Shown here: piece after piece, positions 1 to 11,195 of the stretch
Position numbering within the stretch: the stretch's first letter is position 1
Layout of the letters: every line of letters starts with the position of its first letter
NCBI GenBank assembly: GCA_948146395.1
Contig: OX411555.1
Location: forward strand, 43,640,225-43,704,224
Reading direction: 5' to 3'
Length of the DNA stretch: 64,000 nt
From: Fragum whitleyi
Lineage: Eukaryota; Mollusca; Bivalvia; Cardiida; Cardiidae
Translations under genes and position numbers: made by a program
Notes under the pieces: generated by a model
What the model saw: only the letters and a program-made list of their open reading frames with translations
What the model was told of the DNA's origin: nothing
Database searches by the model: none

Positions 1-560
1 TATTTCTTGACCCATGTGACATAAGAATGTTGGAAAAGGGTTTCAGGGCTAATTCAGTACACTTTGTAAGTGGTTTTTTTGCCTAGGCTAATGAAAACTC
101 TCATCTATTGTTACATTTATTCTTGATTTGAAGATGGCAGCCAGGAATGAGACGATACTAAGTTAATTGTGTTTTAACCCGAAAATTAGATTTTTTACGC
201 CTACGTTAATGGTTTCAACGTCAATTTCGAAGTTGTTTTAAAATATGATGCCTAAAATTATAGATAGCATTCGAGATGGCAGCCAAGAAATATACCCGAA
301 AGAAAGTTTGAGGTTGCATAATTATAATAGAAAATGATTCATTTTTACTAATGAAAAAACAAGTCATCATTTTGAAATTAGAAAAAATACATATGTAATA
401 TTTTAAGTATTATTGTGTTCTAGGATGGCAGCCAATATTGCAAAATTATCGCATTTCTGTCGTTTTTAAATGTTTTGACAATTCAAGGTATATTATTTGC
501 GGAATTCATGTGTAGACAATCAATTTTAATATCTTGCAGAAAGACGAAAAGGAGGCCAAC
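1..560 (+). repeat. Left array of ~145-bp subrepeats marked by GATGGCAGCCA
   Basis: The 11-mer GATGGCAGCCA occurs at 133-143, 275-285 and 424-434 (spacings 142 and 149), each copy following AA, CGA or TAG. Sequence between the motifs is AT-rich and poorly conserved. The inverse array at 3560-4620 suggests these are inward-facing subterminal repeats of one transposon-sized unit whose left end lies outside the window. Confidence 0.6.
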
Positions 561-1249
561 AATACATTCTATGAACATGAATAACTAAATAGAAGTCTTA
601 CTTCACTTGTTGCATTATTACATACACATATTCTAGCGAACAATGCATAGCACATACGAACATGCATGGTATTTGAAAATAAAAAATTCTATTTGCTTTG
701 AAAGAAAATTATTGCACAACAAAATATATTCATCTCATATCAATGGATTGGCTCAAAAGAAACATCGATATGGTCACATACTGACTGTAAATTCTTTTAT
801 GAATAATTTGAAAAAACGTAGATAGTTTGATTGAATATAATTCTTCTCTGTCTGAATTATTTCTTTTTCGCTAGTTTACTGTGGAAATATTACATTGCAA
901 TTTAGATTATTAATATTATTTCATGATGACTATTACAAATATTATCTCCAGAGTTTCTTTATTAAATATTCTGATAGATTCATTGTAGCTGACCAATTAG
1001 ACCACATACGTATGTATAGTCATAAATGTTTATTAGTGGAAAAGAAGTTATTTTGCTAAGGCTTTTTTAGCACTACAAACTTTAAGCGTTAAACTTAAAT
1101 TGCATGTTCACAACCGTTCACCGTGTCATGTAAGCATGATGATTGAATATTCTGTGTTACCCTGGTGTATTGGGTAATGCTAAAAAAATGCAATGTACTC
1201 CCTATATTTGCGACAATTGCAAGCTTTGTTCAAACTAGATGTATGGTAA
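560..1249. other. AT-rich stretch without recognised gene
   Basis: Only short incidental open frames are present. It may be interior sequence of the unit bounded by the GATGGCAGCCA arrays. I see no known repeat or coding domain. Confidence 0.5.
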
Positions 1250-2056
1250 ACAAGAGCCATGTTGGACATGGGCATAAGTCCCCTACCGGCTTTGTTTGTC
1301 TCAATGTTTTCCCACGCCAATTCTATCAGGGACGTCAAAACCAGGTCTTGTTAAAGGGTTAAACAAGACTTACATGAGTTGTTGTCTCTGCTGTGCCCAC
1401 TATACAATTCATGGAAGCAATAGACAGATGCAAGAAATAGTATCAATAACAGTTACCTTGTCTGATCCAAGATGTTTTTCTTCAGTCTTGTTGGTAAGAA
1501 ATGAGAACTTTCACTGGAGGTGATTAATACTGCTGCATCACCACCCTGACTAACATGGCTTATAATTTTTTTTACATTTTAAAACAGGTTTCATCAAGTT
1601 AGCTTGCTTAGTTATTAAGTTATTGCAGGATCCATTTTTTGCCATATTTTCACTATTTCCGTTACCATAGCAACCGCACTTTTTGTCAAAGAACAAAGAT
1701 AAAATGATGTGCAAAATCTACACATTGCCATCTAGTCATATACCAAGTCTCATCAAACTAGCTTGCTTAGTTATTATCTTATCGCAGGATCCCATTTTTG
1801 GCCATATTTTCACTATTTCTGTAACCATAGCAACCTCAATTTAAGTCGAAAAACAAAAATAAAATGATGTGCATAATCTACACATTGCCATCTAGTCATA
1901 TACCAACTTTCATCAAAAACGCTTGCTTAGTTATTAAGTTATCGCAGGATCCAGATTTGAGCGGACAGATGGACGGACGGACGGACAGACGGATGGACGG
2001 ACAGACGGAGGGCAAACCTATAGTCCCCTCCGGTGTGAACACCGGTAGGGGACTAA
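1250..2056 (+). mobile_element. Family F Helentron-like tandem-repeat element
   Basis: It starts ACAAGAGCCATGTTGG and has AGTCCCCTACCGG about 28 bases in. The core holds about 2.3 copies of a ~159-bp unit (marker GCTTGCTTAGTTATTA near 1603, 1761 and 1920). A GGAC/GGAT microsatellite follows at 1960-2010. The 3' end is a CCGGTGTGAACACCGG hairpin running into TAGGGGACTAA, the inverse of the 5' motif. No protein is encoded. The end structure fits subterminal inverted repeats plus a 3' hairpin. Confidence 0.75.
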
Positions 2057-2627
2057 TTACAAGCACACAGAGTGACTAAAATCCTGATTTATACACATAC
2101 CTCATATCCTCGAAATCAGCGCAGTTGATTTATTCAAATCATCACAAAAAGTTGGTATTTCAGAGCGGATATAGCTGCAAATGTTGTCAAAAGTGTTTGA
2201 TCAAAAGCGCCCTTTTGCATGTCCTTATTTCAATTTGTTGGCATTTGATATATGACCATTTGGTAACAGTATTGTAGCTTTACTATATGGCTATAATTGT
2301 TTATCTTGTTTATGTAAAAAAATCAACTGGGATTACTTGTCAAACGAGCTAGCTAACACAATCGTGAGCAATTTGAAAAAGTAAAAATAATGAAAACGAT
2401 CATTCAAAATAAATTTACCGGTATAATGTGCACTTCATAATCATTGAATCAAGCATTAAACAAAAATACACCTATAACAAGACTATGTCGGTAGACAAAG
2501 AACATACATATCAGATAGGGACCATTTTTGTCTATATTGTCATAGCAAATTATTACTCCATTTACACTCACACACAATAAAAATGCACCACACGATTTTT
2601 TAAAATATTTTTTTACTGTACCAGATT
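2057..2627. other. No recognised feature
   Basis: AT-rich sequence with poly-A/T runs. I see no coding domain, SINE head or element end. Confidence 0.5.
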
Positions 2628-2886
2628 TGTTTGTTTGTTTGAATGGGGTTTACGCTGCTTCCAACAATCTTTCAGTTATATTGCAGTGACTGGAGCACCT
2701 AACAATGAATTCCTAATATTTCTCATACCAGTACAACCATTACATCATTTCCTAGCCTCCAGCTGCTATCCCGCCTTCGATTATCCACCAATTTGTGAGA
2801 GACAATTTGTTGGAAACAATGAGTGCCACCGTCGGGGACCGAATCTGGGACCTCCGCGCTACTAACTGCACTTTGACGGCTCTTAA
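2628..2886 (-). mobile_element. Old tRNA-derived SINE (RUDI/V-type-like)
   Basis: It carries the shared SINE body: tail side TTTGTTTGTTTGAATGGGG, core phrase CTGGAGCACCTAACAATG, then TTTCCTAGCCTCCAGCTGC, and a decayed tRNA-like head (CCGTCGGGGACCGAATCTGG) near the right end. The SINE reads right to left. It is more diverged than copies at 25.8 or 31.1 kb, so it is an old insertion. Confidence 0.8.
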
Positions 2887-3560
2887 TGTAACGGAACTTC
2901 AGACTTGAATATCAATTTGTAAGGATCTATAACAGACCATCACTACACAATAAAATATGTATTGCTGTAACCTCAGACAAGGCTGTAGGTTTCTGAACCT
3001 TAGATTTTTTGGAAAAAAGTCAAAATCAAAGGTCTTATATTTTCGATATAGGTTTAGAAAGCTTTGCCACCATTCAATTTATTGTGATATTAGCACTTAC
3101 TCAGTATATTCATTGGTAACCACTGTGTGGAACAGTTGCCGAAGCGCTCATCAACTTTCATGTTAACATCTTATCATTAACACCTCTGATGGACCTCAAC
3201 ATTTCGCTTTAGATTCAAATCACATGGAATATAAGTAACAAATGGTTAATTACCATACTTTAAAAGTCATGAAAGATAAAATTGAATATGAGTTAATCCC
3301 CACCATTCTTATGATGAGATCATTTTAGTGATTTATGCTTGAAACAAATGCGATCTACAATATTATATATTCATTCTCTTAGAAACCGAACTTTTATATA
3401 CACAAATTATCTTTTTAAAGAGAATTTAATGAGCAAGCTTAAGGGGCCTTTTAAAAATTAGCGGTCATTTCGAAACATATTAACTGTTATTACACAGACA
3501 TGTTTGTCAACAGGTTTCTAGCGTTTTCTAAATAGTTCAAATGAATTTGATAATAACTGG
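2887..3560. other. AT-rich interior, no recognised gene
   Basis: Short open frames only, none with a recognisable domain. It lies between the SINE and the right GATGGCAGCCA array. Confidence 0.45.
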
Positions 3561-4620
3561 AAGGAAAAACAGCCAGGCTGCCATCTTCAAAATAAGATGT
3601 TTTGATACTTAACATCTGAACATAGTTATCGAAAAACGGATTTTTAGCAGATATGTTTTGCTTTAGGAAAAACAGGCCATCATATTCTCATTAGAATCAT
3701 TAAAGTACAGGTATTTATAATTTATACACTCTCTTAACTGACTGCCATCTCGGCTGCCAACCTGGATTTCGCTGTAAGATCATTTTTTCTCTAACTTGCT
3801 CAGGCATCAGATCAATAGCATATTATTTTCACATGGTAAGGTGTCTATAGTCATGTAAGATTTAAATCGATTTTTTTAGTTGTATCTTCAAATGATTACA
3901 AAAAACTATAAACACTTTTATAAACACTATTTATCAAGCAGATTTTCCATTTGGCAGCCATAATGACAGCTATATTTATTCTAATCTTTATTCAAGGTGT
4001 TCATTACACAAGGAAACTTCAAATTAGCATCTTGTCAAGTAAATTAAGTAAACTAATTAGATGAATTCTTAAATCGTAGTAGCAAGCACATGTATGTTTT
4101 TGGTAGTTTTGGCTGCCATCTCGTCTTTTTTTTTCAAACTATTTCATGATGGAAATACACTACCAAACAGATTCCTAAAAGGTTTGGCTATAGTACTAGA
4201 AAAATAGTTTGCAAAATACCTTGCAAACTCTTAGCATGAAAAAAATCTTGTGTTTCCTGGCTGCAATCTTCACATTGAGGATTATCATAACACTACATGA
4301 AAGGTGTTACTAGTCAGATATTTTGAGGTCATAAAAAGCTTACAAATGTTTTTTGAAAACTCTAAACATATTTCTAAGATCTTTATATCTCTCATGGATC
4401 GAGAATTACTTTAAAAATATTTAATAATTCGATCTGGCTGCCATCTTGATTCCCACACTCATATCTTATGTCATGTTATGCTTTTATTTTGTTGCATAGC
4501 TTCAGGGCAATATCTAAACAATACAATGACCACTCAAATGGTTTTATATTTCAAAGAGAGTGATCTACGGAGCCGTTGGCTTGATTTTTGATGGTCCTGG
4601 CTGCCATCTCGATTTTTTCA
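3560..4620 (-). repeat. Right array of subrepeats, inverse motif TGGCTGCCATC
   Basis: Inverse copies of the left-end motif occur at 3575 (first base changed), 3739-3749 (partial), 4110-4120, 4258-4268 (one change), 4435-4445 and 4598-4608. Spacings are mostly 148-177 bases. A copy in the opposite sense, TTGGCAGCCA, is at 3951. Sequence outside the motifs is poorly conserved. Orientation is opposite to the array at 1-560, as expected for inward-facing ends of one foldback-like element. Confidence 0.6.
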
Positions 4621-5230
4621 AAATGCTCAATGATGACAAGATGTCATCAACCAGATTCTGGTTGGGGAAGGCATTGGCTACAAGAATCAGTCAAGAAAAA
4701 AACTTTGAACCCTACTTCCAGGTTCAGCTAAAATATGCCATATTTCTGCCGGACTAGTTTACGAGTTTATTCAAATAGCCTTGTGCTATTTTAGTTTTTA
4801 TCCATTTACACTACGACAGGCCCGGGAGCAGGGTAAATAAAGCAACCTTAAGGACAAACAAACACACAATTTCACGAGAAATATGGAGTCTAAAATGGGG
4901 AACTGAAAATAGCTTGCCAATGTTATGTATAAAAACAGTTGTAGGATGCAATTGAAAATTTGGAGCAAATGCCAAAGATTGCAGCCGAAAACGCCCTAAA
5001 TCAGCACCATTTACGAATGTAAAACACGTTTCTGCAGGCAACTTCTGCATAGATCACGTGTTCACTCCCCTGAGGTCCCGGCCAGAATTTAGGTCAGCAC
5101 CAAAATTTTACGGTATATTGCTACACTATTGATTATTTTTGCCACGTTTATTTTTTATGAATGGGTCTACTTTTTTGAGCGTAATGACACATGTAGGTTT
5201 GTTATCAGAATCCGATGGCGACGATCCCTA
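4621..5230. other. No recognised feature
   Basis: A minus-strand open frame of about 79 codons (4811-5050) has no domain I recognise and looks incidental. Confidence 0.45.
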
Positions 5231-5232
5231 TA

Positions 5233-5262
5233 TTGAAAGACAGGTAAACCTGTCTTCAATAA
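5233..5262 (+). repeat. Hairpin followed by TAAAA, possible element 3' end
   Basis: TTGAAAGACAGGT pairs with ACCTGTCTTCAA over a 2-base loop and is followed directly by TAAAA. This resembles the 3' ends of the other tandem-repeat elements, but no matching 5' end was found. Confidence 0.35.
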
Positions 5263-5329
5263 AAACGAAATGTATACCAAGCTAAATTGGTTTGGTTCTG
5301 GACACAAGACCATGGTAAGGATCTTTTCG

Positions 5330-5455
5330 ACCAAGTTTCGTTAAAATCCACAAATTGGTTTTGGAGAAGATGTTTAAAGAAAAAGTTTTAACATGGACGC
5401 AGGATGGACACTCTGCCATGACAATAGTTTACTGGCCTTTGGCCAGTGAAATAAA
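5330..5455 (+). mobile_element. 3' fragment of a tandem-repeat element (hairpin GGCCTTTGGCC)
   Basis: The phrase GAGAAGATGTTTAAAGAAAA, shared by the 3' arms of several families, is followed by ATGGACGCAGGATGGACAC, GCCATGACAATAG, then ACTGGCCTTTGGCCAGTGAA and ATAAAC. This is a 3' end without its 5' half. Confidence 0.5.
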
Positions 5456-5616
5456 CAAACTTATGTATGATTCTGCTTATGTATTCAAACGGTGTTATTA
5501 GTTTTTATGTATTCAAACAGTGTTATAAGTTTTTAAGTTTCATAACTCTATGAAATTTATAAACACTCTTTTCATCTCTTTATTATAGAAATTGTGATAC
5601 CTTTTTGTGTGTTTCA

Positions 5617-6530
5617 GGTAGCCAAAGGGGAACTTACAAAGTTAAGAAAGTTTGTGTACAGGGTGTTGGTTCTGGTCCCTGGGATGAACCCTTGACCATT
5701 TTACCACACTCAAATTTCTCGGAACACATCACAGACCCAGAATGTTACAAAAAATTGCAACGATATCACATGAACAGGAAAGTTATGTTCACTAGTACAG
5801 GGGATGGTGACTGCCTATTCAACTTCAATTCTACATTGCTGTGAAATGAAGAGCATATACTCATACGCACCGACTCCAAAGTAAAGACCCCACTATTGAG
5901 TCCTTTGGACCCCATTATGTTGATGTCCGACTAAAGCTTGTACACTGCAGTTGGATTGGATCGTATTTGTCTGTGTGAGGATTATGGCCCTGGGAAATAT
6001 TCCATATATTCCAATAGAATCAGTTTATCCATTTATATCTATTTATAAATTGTGAGAAGCATCTGGCATCCATAACTCTTAATTAATACTGCTTTTTCTC
6101 AGTATAATATTTCTACAAAATATGTTTCACTTTCCATTTCAAGGACTGGGATGTCTCTCCCAAAGTCTAATCAACTTGGCTCCAAAAGGAAGGGTGAGAA
6201 GACTCCGAACCACTTTGTGCCTAAAGTAGTCCACAAAAGGAGGGTGATCCTCCAGCTACTTGGGAATCATATATATTGACATATACCAACCAACTACCAA
6301 TACTGAAGCTCCTGCATTGAAGACCGAAGAAACCAGAAAATTCACTCCTTTGTCCCAAAATTAAATGGTTTGTCTGAGATTGTTGATGAAGCAAAACAGC
6401 TGACATATCCGGGCCAACCCTTGAAGATATGAATTATGGAAATGAGGGACAGAGCTGTGAAAGATGACTTGCGTGATATCAGTTGCACAGAAGAGAAAGT
6501 CAATAACGAGGAAATGTTTGAAATAGGTCC
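5617..6530 (+). pseudogene. Decayed OTU-like / vertnin-like protein gene fragment
   Basis: The stretch begins after an acceptor-like TTTCAG and stays open for about 75 codons. It contains FTSTGDGDCLFNFNSTLL, which resembles the catalytic Asp-Gly-Asp-Cys-Leu box of OTU-type cysteine proteases. A stop follows at once, but the next bases still resemble the family (NEEH). Later frames give LGNI..IPIESVYPF and NHFVPKV, resembling the strand before and the His region of OTU folds (Asn-His-Phe). Frameshifts and stops separate the pieces. Family members of this kind occur as dispersed, transposon-associated genes in invertebrates. I infer a dead copy. The exact family is uncertain because only short blocks are recognisable. 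Confidence 0.5.
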
Positions 6531-6885
6531 TCATTGCAATGGTTTATGGACATTATATCGTGTTAAATGATATTCAAATGCAAGTTTAGTAAACTTGCAG
6601 ATGAGCCATGTGGAAGATAGAATGGATACAATTAATTTTTAATAATTCAGAAAACTTTCAAAATTGTTAAAAAGAGGAAAAAACTTTATTTCATGACAAT
6701 TGTGGTATGTGGGATAATCCTGGTTTTCCAATACCTTTTTGTGTCTGTAGAGATGAAAAGTCAGTGTCAATTTTCAAATAAAAATACATTATATTGTTTT
6801 ATTTTATATTTAAGAAAAAGGACATGATAGATTTAACAGAAACACAGGGGAAGAAAGCATCCCTAAATTGTGTGTAAATCCCTAA
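6531..6885. other. No recognised feature
   Basis: AT-rich sequence with no coding domain or repeat end that I recognise. Confidence 0.45.
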
Positions 6886-7172
6886 ACAAGAGTACCGCCT
6901 GTGGGTGAAATGCTCAGCTGCAGGTGCTGGATAATGCAAAAAATTATGCATTAAAAAAGGTGCATAACTCTTACAAAACTGCTTCCAGAGTTATCCCCCT
7001 TGATACTCTGGATAGCTCTTGTGATAGTGAATGCACATTCCATGTTACATAAAGATATTTTCAATAAAAAGAGAGATATGACCAAGATTAAAGTTTGTCA
7101 TGCTAACGCCTATCCCAACAACGCCAAGGTGATCACAATACTCAGCTTCTCTGCAAACAGCATAGCTAAAAA
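6886..7172 (+). mobile_element. Family H element
   Basis: Begins ACAAGAGTACCGCCTGTGGG and ends CATAGCTAAAAA. Interior phrases GAGTTATCCCCCTTGATA and CCAAGGTGATCACAATA recur in the H copies at 35.6-36.5 kb and/or 47.3 kb. There is no clear tandem core, unlike the other families. Confidence 0.55.
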
Positions 7173-7919
7173 TGTAGCACTGGAAGAATAGATGGGGAGA
7201 TGTTACCAGACAGATGATATCATGCTGGGAAAAAATTTATTCGCACAAAACATCTGCAAAGAATATAATGAAAGCCCAATTAAAACACAATTCTGTGAAA
7301 GGCGGCGAAAAGCACATAAAGAATATTAAGCAAAATCATCAGGAGATACACCCTGATATAAAGACAGTGGATTTTTAATTGAATGATTCGGGTTTAAAAT
7401 CATTTTAATGATCTTGCTTTTAAACCAGTGCAACACTGATCACTGAATCAGGCCTTACACCCTGTGCACCAGACAGGACCGCCTTTTTTAAGAAATATAT
7501 GATCACCCCTGCGCTTCTAAATTCGCTTTCAACTCAGAAATCTTTGGAACAGAACATTATACATCTATTATTTACTCGAAAATTGAAAAATGCCTGCAGA
7601 GAACCACAAAACCAAGTCTATCAACCTCCATTGTCTTATACCTTGTGTTCATTTTAAATAAAACCTTCTTGGTTGTTGCGCAGGAGTCAGGCCCAATAAG
7701 GTCGGACAGGGGCGGATCCTATGGCAGATCTGATATCTGTCCAGGCTTGGAGGTTCCGCTCCCCTCGCAATGTTATTTAATCAGTGGTGGGGGGTTGCCA
7801 CTCGAACATGGACGGGAAGAGGCGATGCATGTATTGTGCATGGTTCTCTGTCCAGTCATGGGGGTACTGGGCCTATCCTACACTAGCCCTTTAATACAGT
7901 GTTCACATGTTGTGAAATA
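7173..7919. other. Mixed sequence without recognised gene
   Basis: Includes a locally GC-richer open stretch (7645-7926, about 93 codons) with no domain I recognise. It ends at the TA target site of the Tigger-like element. Confidence 0.4.
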
Positions 7920-8796
7920 CAGTTAAATCTGTGTGAGTGGCTAACTATGCACAGCAGCCAATCTGCCGACAGCTGGCTCTCGATTTTCCCCCTGCAAATT
8001 CCTTCTTTAATTGCACTATGAATAGCATGATCTAAAATGCGGCCGGCGGTCACCTTAATTGGTCTAATTCCAACTGTATATCACACCTATACAATGGTCA
8101 TCTGACAAAACACGCGACTTAATTAGTTGTGTTTGAAAAAATTGATAATCACCACTATAGTAAACAGCCAAAGTCCCTTTATGGTAATGTACAAGTTATA
8201 AACAACCAATTATCGATTTAATCCTGTGTAATTAGCCATTATTATTTATTTGATGTACTTAGATGAGGATAATTAATTAAAGGATATGGAATTTCTCAGT
8301 TGTTGGTTCTCTTTAAACAAAATGATCTTGAGCATTACAGGTTGTTAAGTTTATACATTTAGCAAACTGATTTCTGGAGGTCTTTAAAATGGACGAAAAC
8401 CTGCTTTGATATGAATTCTCGCCATGATGTCGCTCTCTAAATGTAAGTTCCTCTCTCAAGAGGATCGTGTGAAAGTGATACGCATGCTTGAACCTGGACG
8501 TTCTTCCAGGATTATTGCTAATGAGTTTGGTGTAGGTCCTACGCAGGTCCAAACTGTGACTCAAGCAAACGAGAAATTCTCGATGAATATGAATCTGGTA
8601 ATCTGTCTGCAAAACATGTCAAAAAAAAAGAATGCATCATTTGAGAACATTGATGGTTTATGTTACAAGTGGTTTATTGAACGTAAATGGACCACTAATC
8701 AAAGAGAAAGCTTTGAACTGTGAACAGCAGCCAATCTGTGTACAGCAGCGAATTTGGCCCTCTCCCTTGACTGGCTGCTGTACACAGATTCGACTG
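7920..8796 (+). mobile_element. Tigger/pogo-like DNA transposon remnant with TA target duplication
   Basis: The left end CAGTTAAATCTGTGT and right end ACACAGATTCGACTG form imperfect inverted termini, flanked by TA at 7918-7919 and 8797-8798. TA is the target of Tc1/mariner-pogo elements. Near both ends lies AGCAGCCAATCTG, and at the right an inverted AATCTGTGTACAGCAGC pair makes a local hairpin. A decayed CENP-B-type helix-turn-helix frame lies inside, agreeing with a Tigger/pogo origin. At 877 bp the element is internally deleted. Confidence 0.65.
8424..8722 (+). pseudogene. Tigger/jerky-like transposase N-terminal fragment (CENP-B type HTH)
   Basis: The first block, KCKFLSQEDRVKVIRMLEPG then SSRIIANEFGVGPTQVQ, matches the first CENP-B/Psq-type helix-turn-helix in my recollection of jerky/Tigger proteins. 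The frame then shifts; the second frame reads EILDEYESGN..SAKHVKKK. The original frame resumes with NASFENIDGLCYKWF, the second CENP-B HTH, and a further shift gives GPLIKEKAL. About 100 codons of a protein normally over 400 remain. The DDE catalytic core is missing, so it cannot be active. Confidence 0.7.
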
Positions 8797-8798
8797 TA

Positions 8799-9399
8799 GT
8801 CTCTTTTGTCCCCTTCATTCACATATTGTGAACTGCCCCTGGCCCCATCTTCCCCTTTGAGTTGCCGATTCTGGATATGGGATGGGATTGATATTCTGAT
8901 TCTTCAGGGTGGATTTCTCATTCTGCATGTCGCAGCAAAATGTGCTTATCACAGAAAACTTATCTTATTGTATTTGTATCAACCTACGTATAAAACGTTT
9001 TTTGAATCCCCTCTTTTAATTGTAGATTGTGCATAGTTAGGTCATATAAACAGGATAAAGTTTTTTTCATTTACAAACGGTGAATTTTATCATCCTCTTG
9101 CACACCCTGTGGTCTTTTTTAAATAAACTATATACATATTTTCAATGGCCCTGGGGAGTGTTTTTAATAGTTGTTGGTGGCTGGTGCCATATCCTTCCTT
9201 CTTCTCCAACTTTGGTTTTTACTCTAACTTTTTATCTGTCTTTCTCTTTTATACCACAGGGTTGAAACATTTTAGATTTTAGACATTATACATCTTAGGC
9301 TCTTTTTAGAGCTACTTGATCAAAAAGTTAGGCACTCTAAATACACCTTAGCTGCTCGGCAAATAGAATTAGTCCAATTCCAATGCTGAGGGTAAAAAA
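8799..9399. other. No recognised feature
   Basis: Pyrimidine-rich open frames are present without domains that I recognise. Confidence 0.4.
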
Positions 9400-9560
9400 A
9401 AAACTCCTCCCACCTGAGCAACCTTTTATTGAAAAGGACCCGGTGAATCCAGGGGGATAGACAGGTTGGCACTCCGGGAGGAGGGGAAAACACGCAGTCA
9501 CCAGTGCAACCATGACATCCTTTCCTAGCCTCCAGCTGCAATCAAAATTGCAATCTAAAA
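9400..9560 (-). mobile_element. Fragment carrying the SINE core phrase
   Basis: Contains CATCCTTTCCTAGCCTCCAGCTGC-type sequence next to otherwise unrelated GGGAGGAGGGGAAAACACG. Only the core phrase of the SINE is recognisable. It may be an ancient or chimeric copy. Confidence 0.35.
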
Positions 9561-9591
9561 AAATTCAGTCGAGGCACCTACTTTGTACAAG

Positions 9592-9660
9592 ACCTTTAAA
9601 ACAAGCGGCTCAGGAGGGCCTGTATAGCTCAACTGACATTTTCTGCTCAGAAAAATCTAT
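9592..9660 (+). mobile_element. Isolated 5' end resembling family I
   Basis: ACAAGCGGCTCAGGAGGGCC then TGTATAGCTCAACTGAC resembles the start of the family I copy at 49341 (AAGAGGGCCTGTATCGCTCC). No core or 3' end follows. Confidence 0.35.
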
Positions 9661-9782
9661 AAAATTGCTTTAGAAAGTTACATGATCTATTTTAATTGAA
9701 AGGAGATTATCCTTACAGGTCAAATTGAAACCTTAGGCATATCATAAAACCAAAATAATTTTGAAAAGTAAACATAATGATG

Positions 9783-10068
9783 GTAATTGATTCTGTTTGT
9801 TTGAATGGGTTTTTTTCACCACTTTCAACAATCTTGTAGTTATATCACGGTTGCTGGAGCACCTACAATAGATTCCTGGTATTTCTCCCTCCAGTTTCAC
9901 CATTACATCCGTTCCTAGCCTACAGCTGCTATTCCACATAAGTCTGTGTTTATAAACCAATTGGTAAAAGACAAATAGTCAGAAAGAATGAGTGCTCCCG
10001 TCAGGGATCAAACCTGGGACCTTTAGAAAGTCCAACATGCTACCAACTGGGCAGTGCTATCACGGCAA
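9783..10068 (-). mobile_element. Old SINE copy with recognisable tRNA-like head
   Basis: Tail side GTTTGTTTGAATGGG, body phrase GCTGGAGCACCTACAATAG, core TTCCTAGCCTACAGCTGC, then a head region with AGGGATCAAACCTGGG (box B inverse) and CTACCAACTGGGCAGTGC (box A inverse). It is clearly diverged from the younger copies. Confidence 0.8.
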
Positions 10069-10377
10069 CAGAAACAGAGATTCTACAGATACACATCAGT
10101 TGCACGTCAAAACTAAAATGACCAAGATTTCTTAGTTTAAATTGATCTTAATTCAATATAAGAGAAATGAATCTTTGTCTAGAAGATGATCTTATGGTCA
10201 AAGAATTGTGTGCAAAGTTTCAAAACAATTTAGTTGAAACAGAAATTTGAAACAGTCGTTTGTAAAACCTTAACAAAACCAATACACAATACCATCACCA
10301 ACACTGAGGCCGACGACACCCAGATAACCAGAATACCCCACTTATTCTATGAATAGAAGCTGATAAGGTATCTGAAC

Positions 10378-11195
10378 TTGAATCCATGATTGGCTTGAGT
10401 GGCTCCACACGCTTGAAATTCTTGTAATAGCAAATCAAAATTTTGACTAGATTTTTAAATATTTGGGGTTCTTCTGATGTTGAAAATGATTTTCAAAGTT
10501 TCAACTATATAACATATAGAGAAATGACCTTCGCCAATAAAAACATATTTTTCATCCAATCACAACAATTTTTTGCTGCATGATTACGGGTCATCCAAGG
10601 ATCATACCAATGAAGTTTGATTGATATCCATTGGTTACTTTCTGAGAAAAAGATTTTCAACATTTCCACTATATAACATATAGAGAAATGATCTCCTCCT
10701 CCATATATACATTCTTTTCAACTGATCACAATAATTTTTGGTCACTCAAAGATCATTCCTGTAAAATTTGGTTAATATCCGTATGTTACATTCTGAGAAA
10801 ATGATTTTCAAAGTTTCAATAACATATAGAAAAATGACCTCCGCCCATAAAATACATAATTTTCATCTGATCAAAATAATTTTTTGTGGACTGGTAAAGG
10901 ATCACCCAAGGATCGTTCATGTTAAATTCAATTGGTACCATCAATTAGAATCTGAGAAAACTCACTTTTTACCATATTTGGAAATTAGCCATGCCCATTC
11001 AATCCATGTTTTTCATTGGATTGGTATTTCTTGAACAACTCTGAAAGAGGGTCAAACAAGGATCATTCATGTGAAGTTTGGTTGAAATTCATCCAGTAGT
11101 TTCTAAGGAGATTTTAAAAGATAAAGTTTACGACCAGACACACAACAGACGCATGACGGACACAGCACTATGACAACAGCCCAAGTGGAGCTAAA
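10378..11195 (+). mobile_element. Family C element
   Basis: The 5' end reads CCATGATTGGCTTGAGTGGC then TCCACACGCTTGAAATTC. The ~165-bp core unit (marker TATAACATATAGAGAAATGA) is present in several divergent copies. The end is ACACAACAGACGCATGACGG ... AAGTGGAGCTAAAA. A short fragment of related core (GCATCATTCCTGCGAAATTT) continues at 11196-11436. Confidence 0.7.

Noticed and set aside
1..4620. Polinton or retroviral element
   Set aside because: No polymerase, integrase, protease or gag-like frame is visible, and no long terminal repeat was found.
7645..7926. 93-codon frame with a locally higher GC content
   Set aside because: No recognisable domain or splice signal, and the frame runs into the Tigger-like end.
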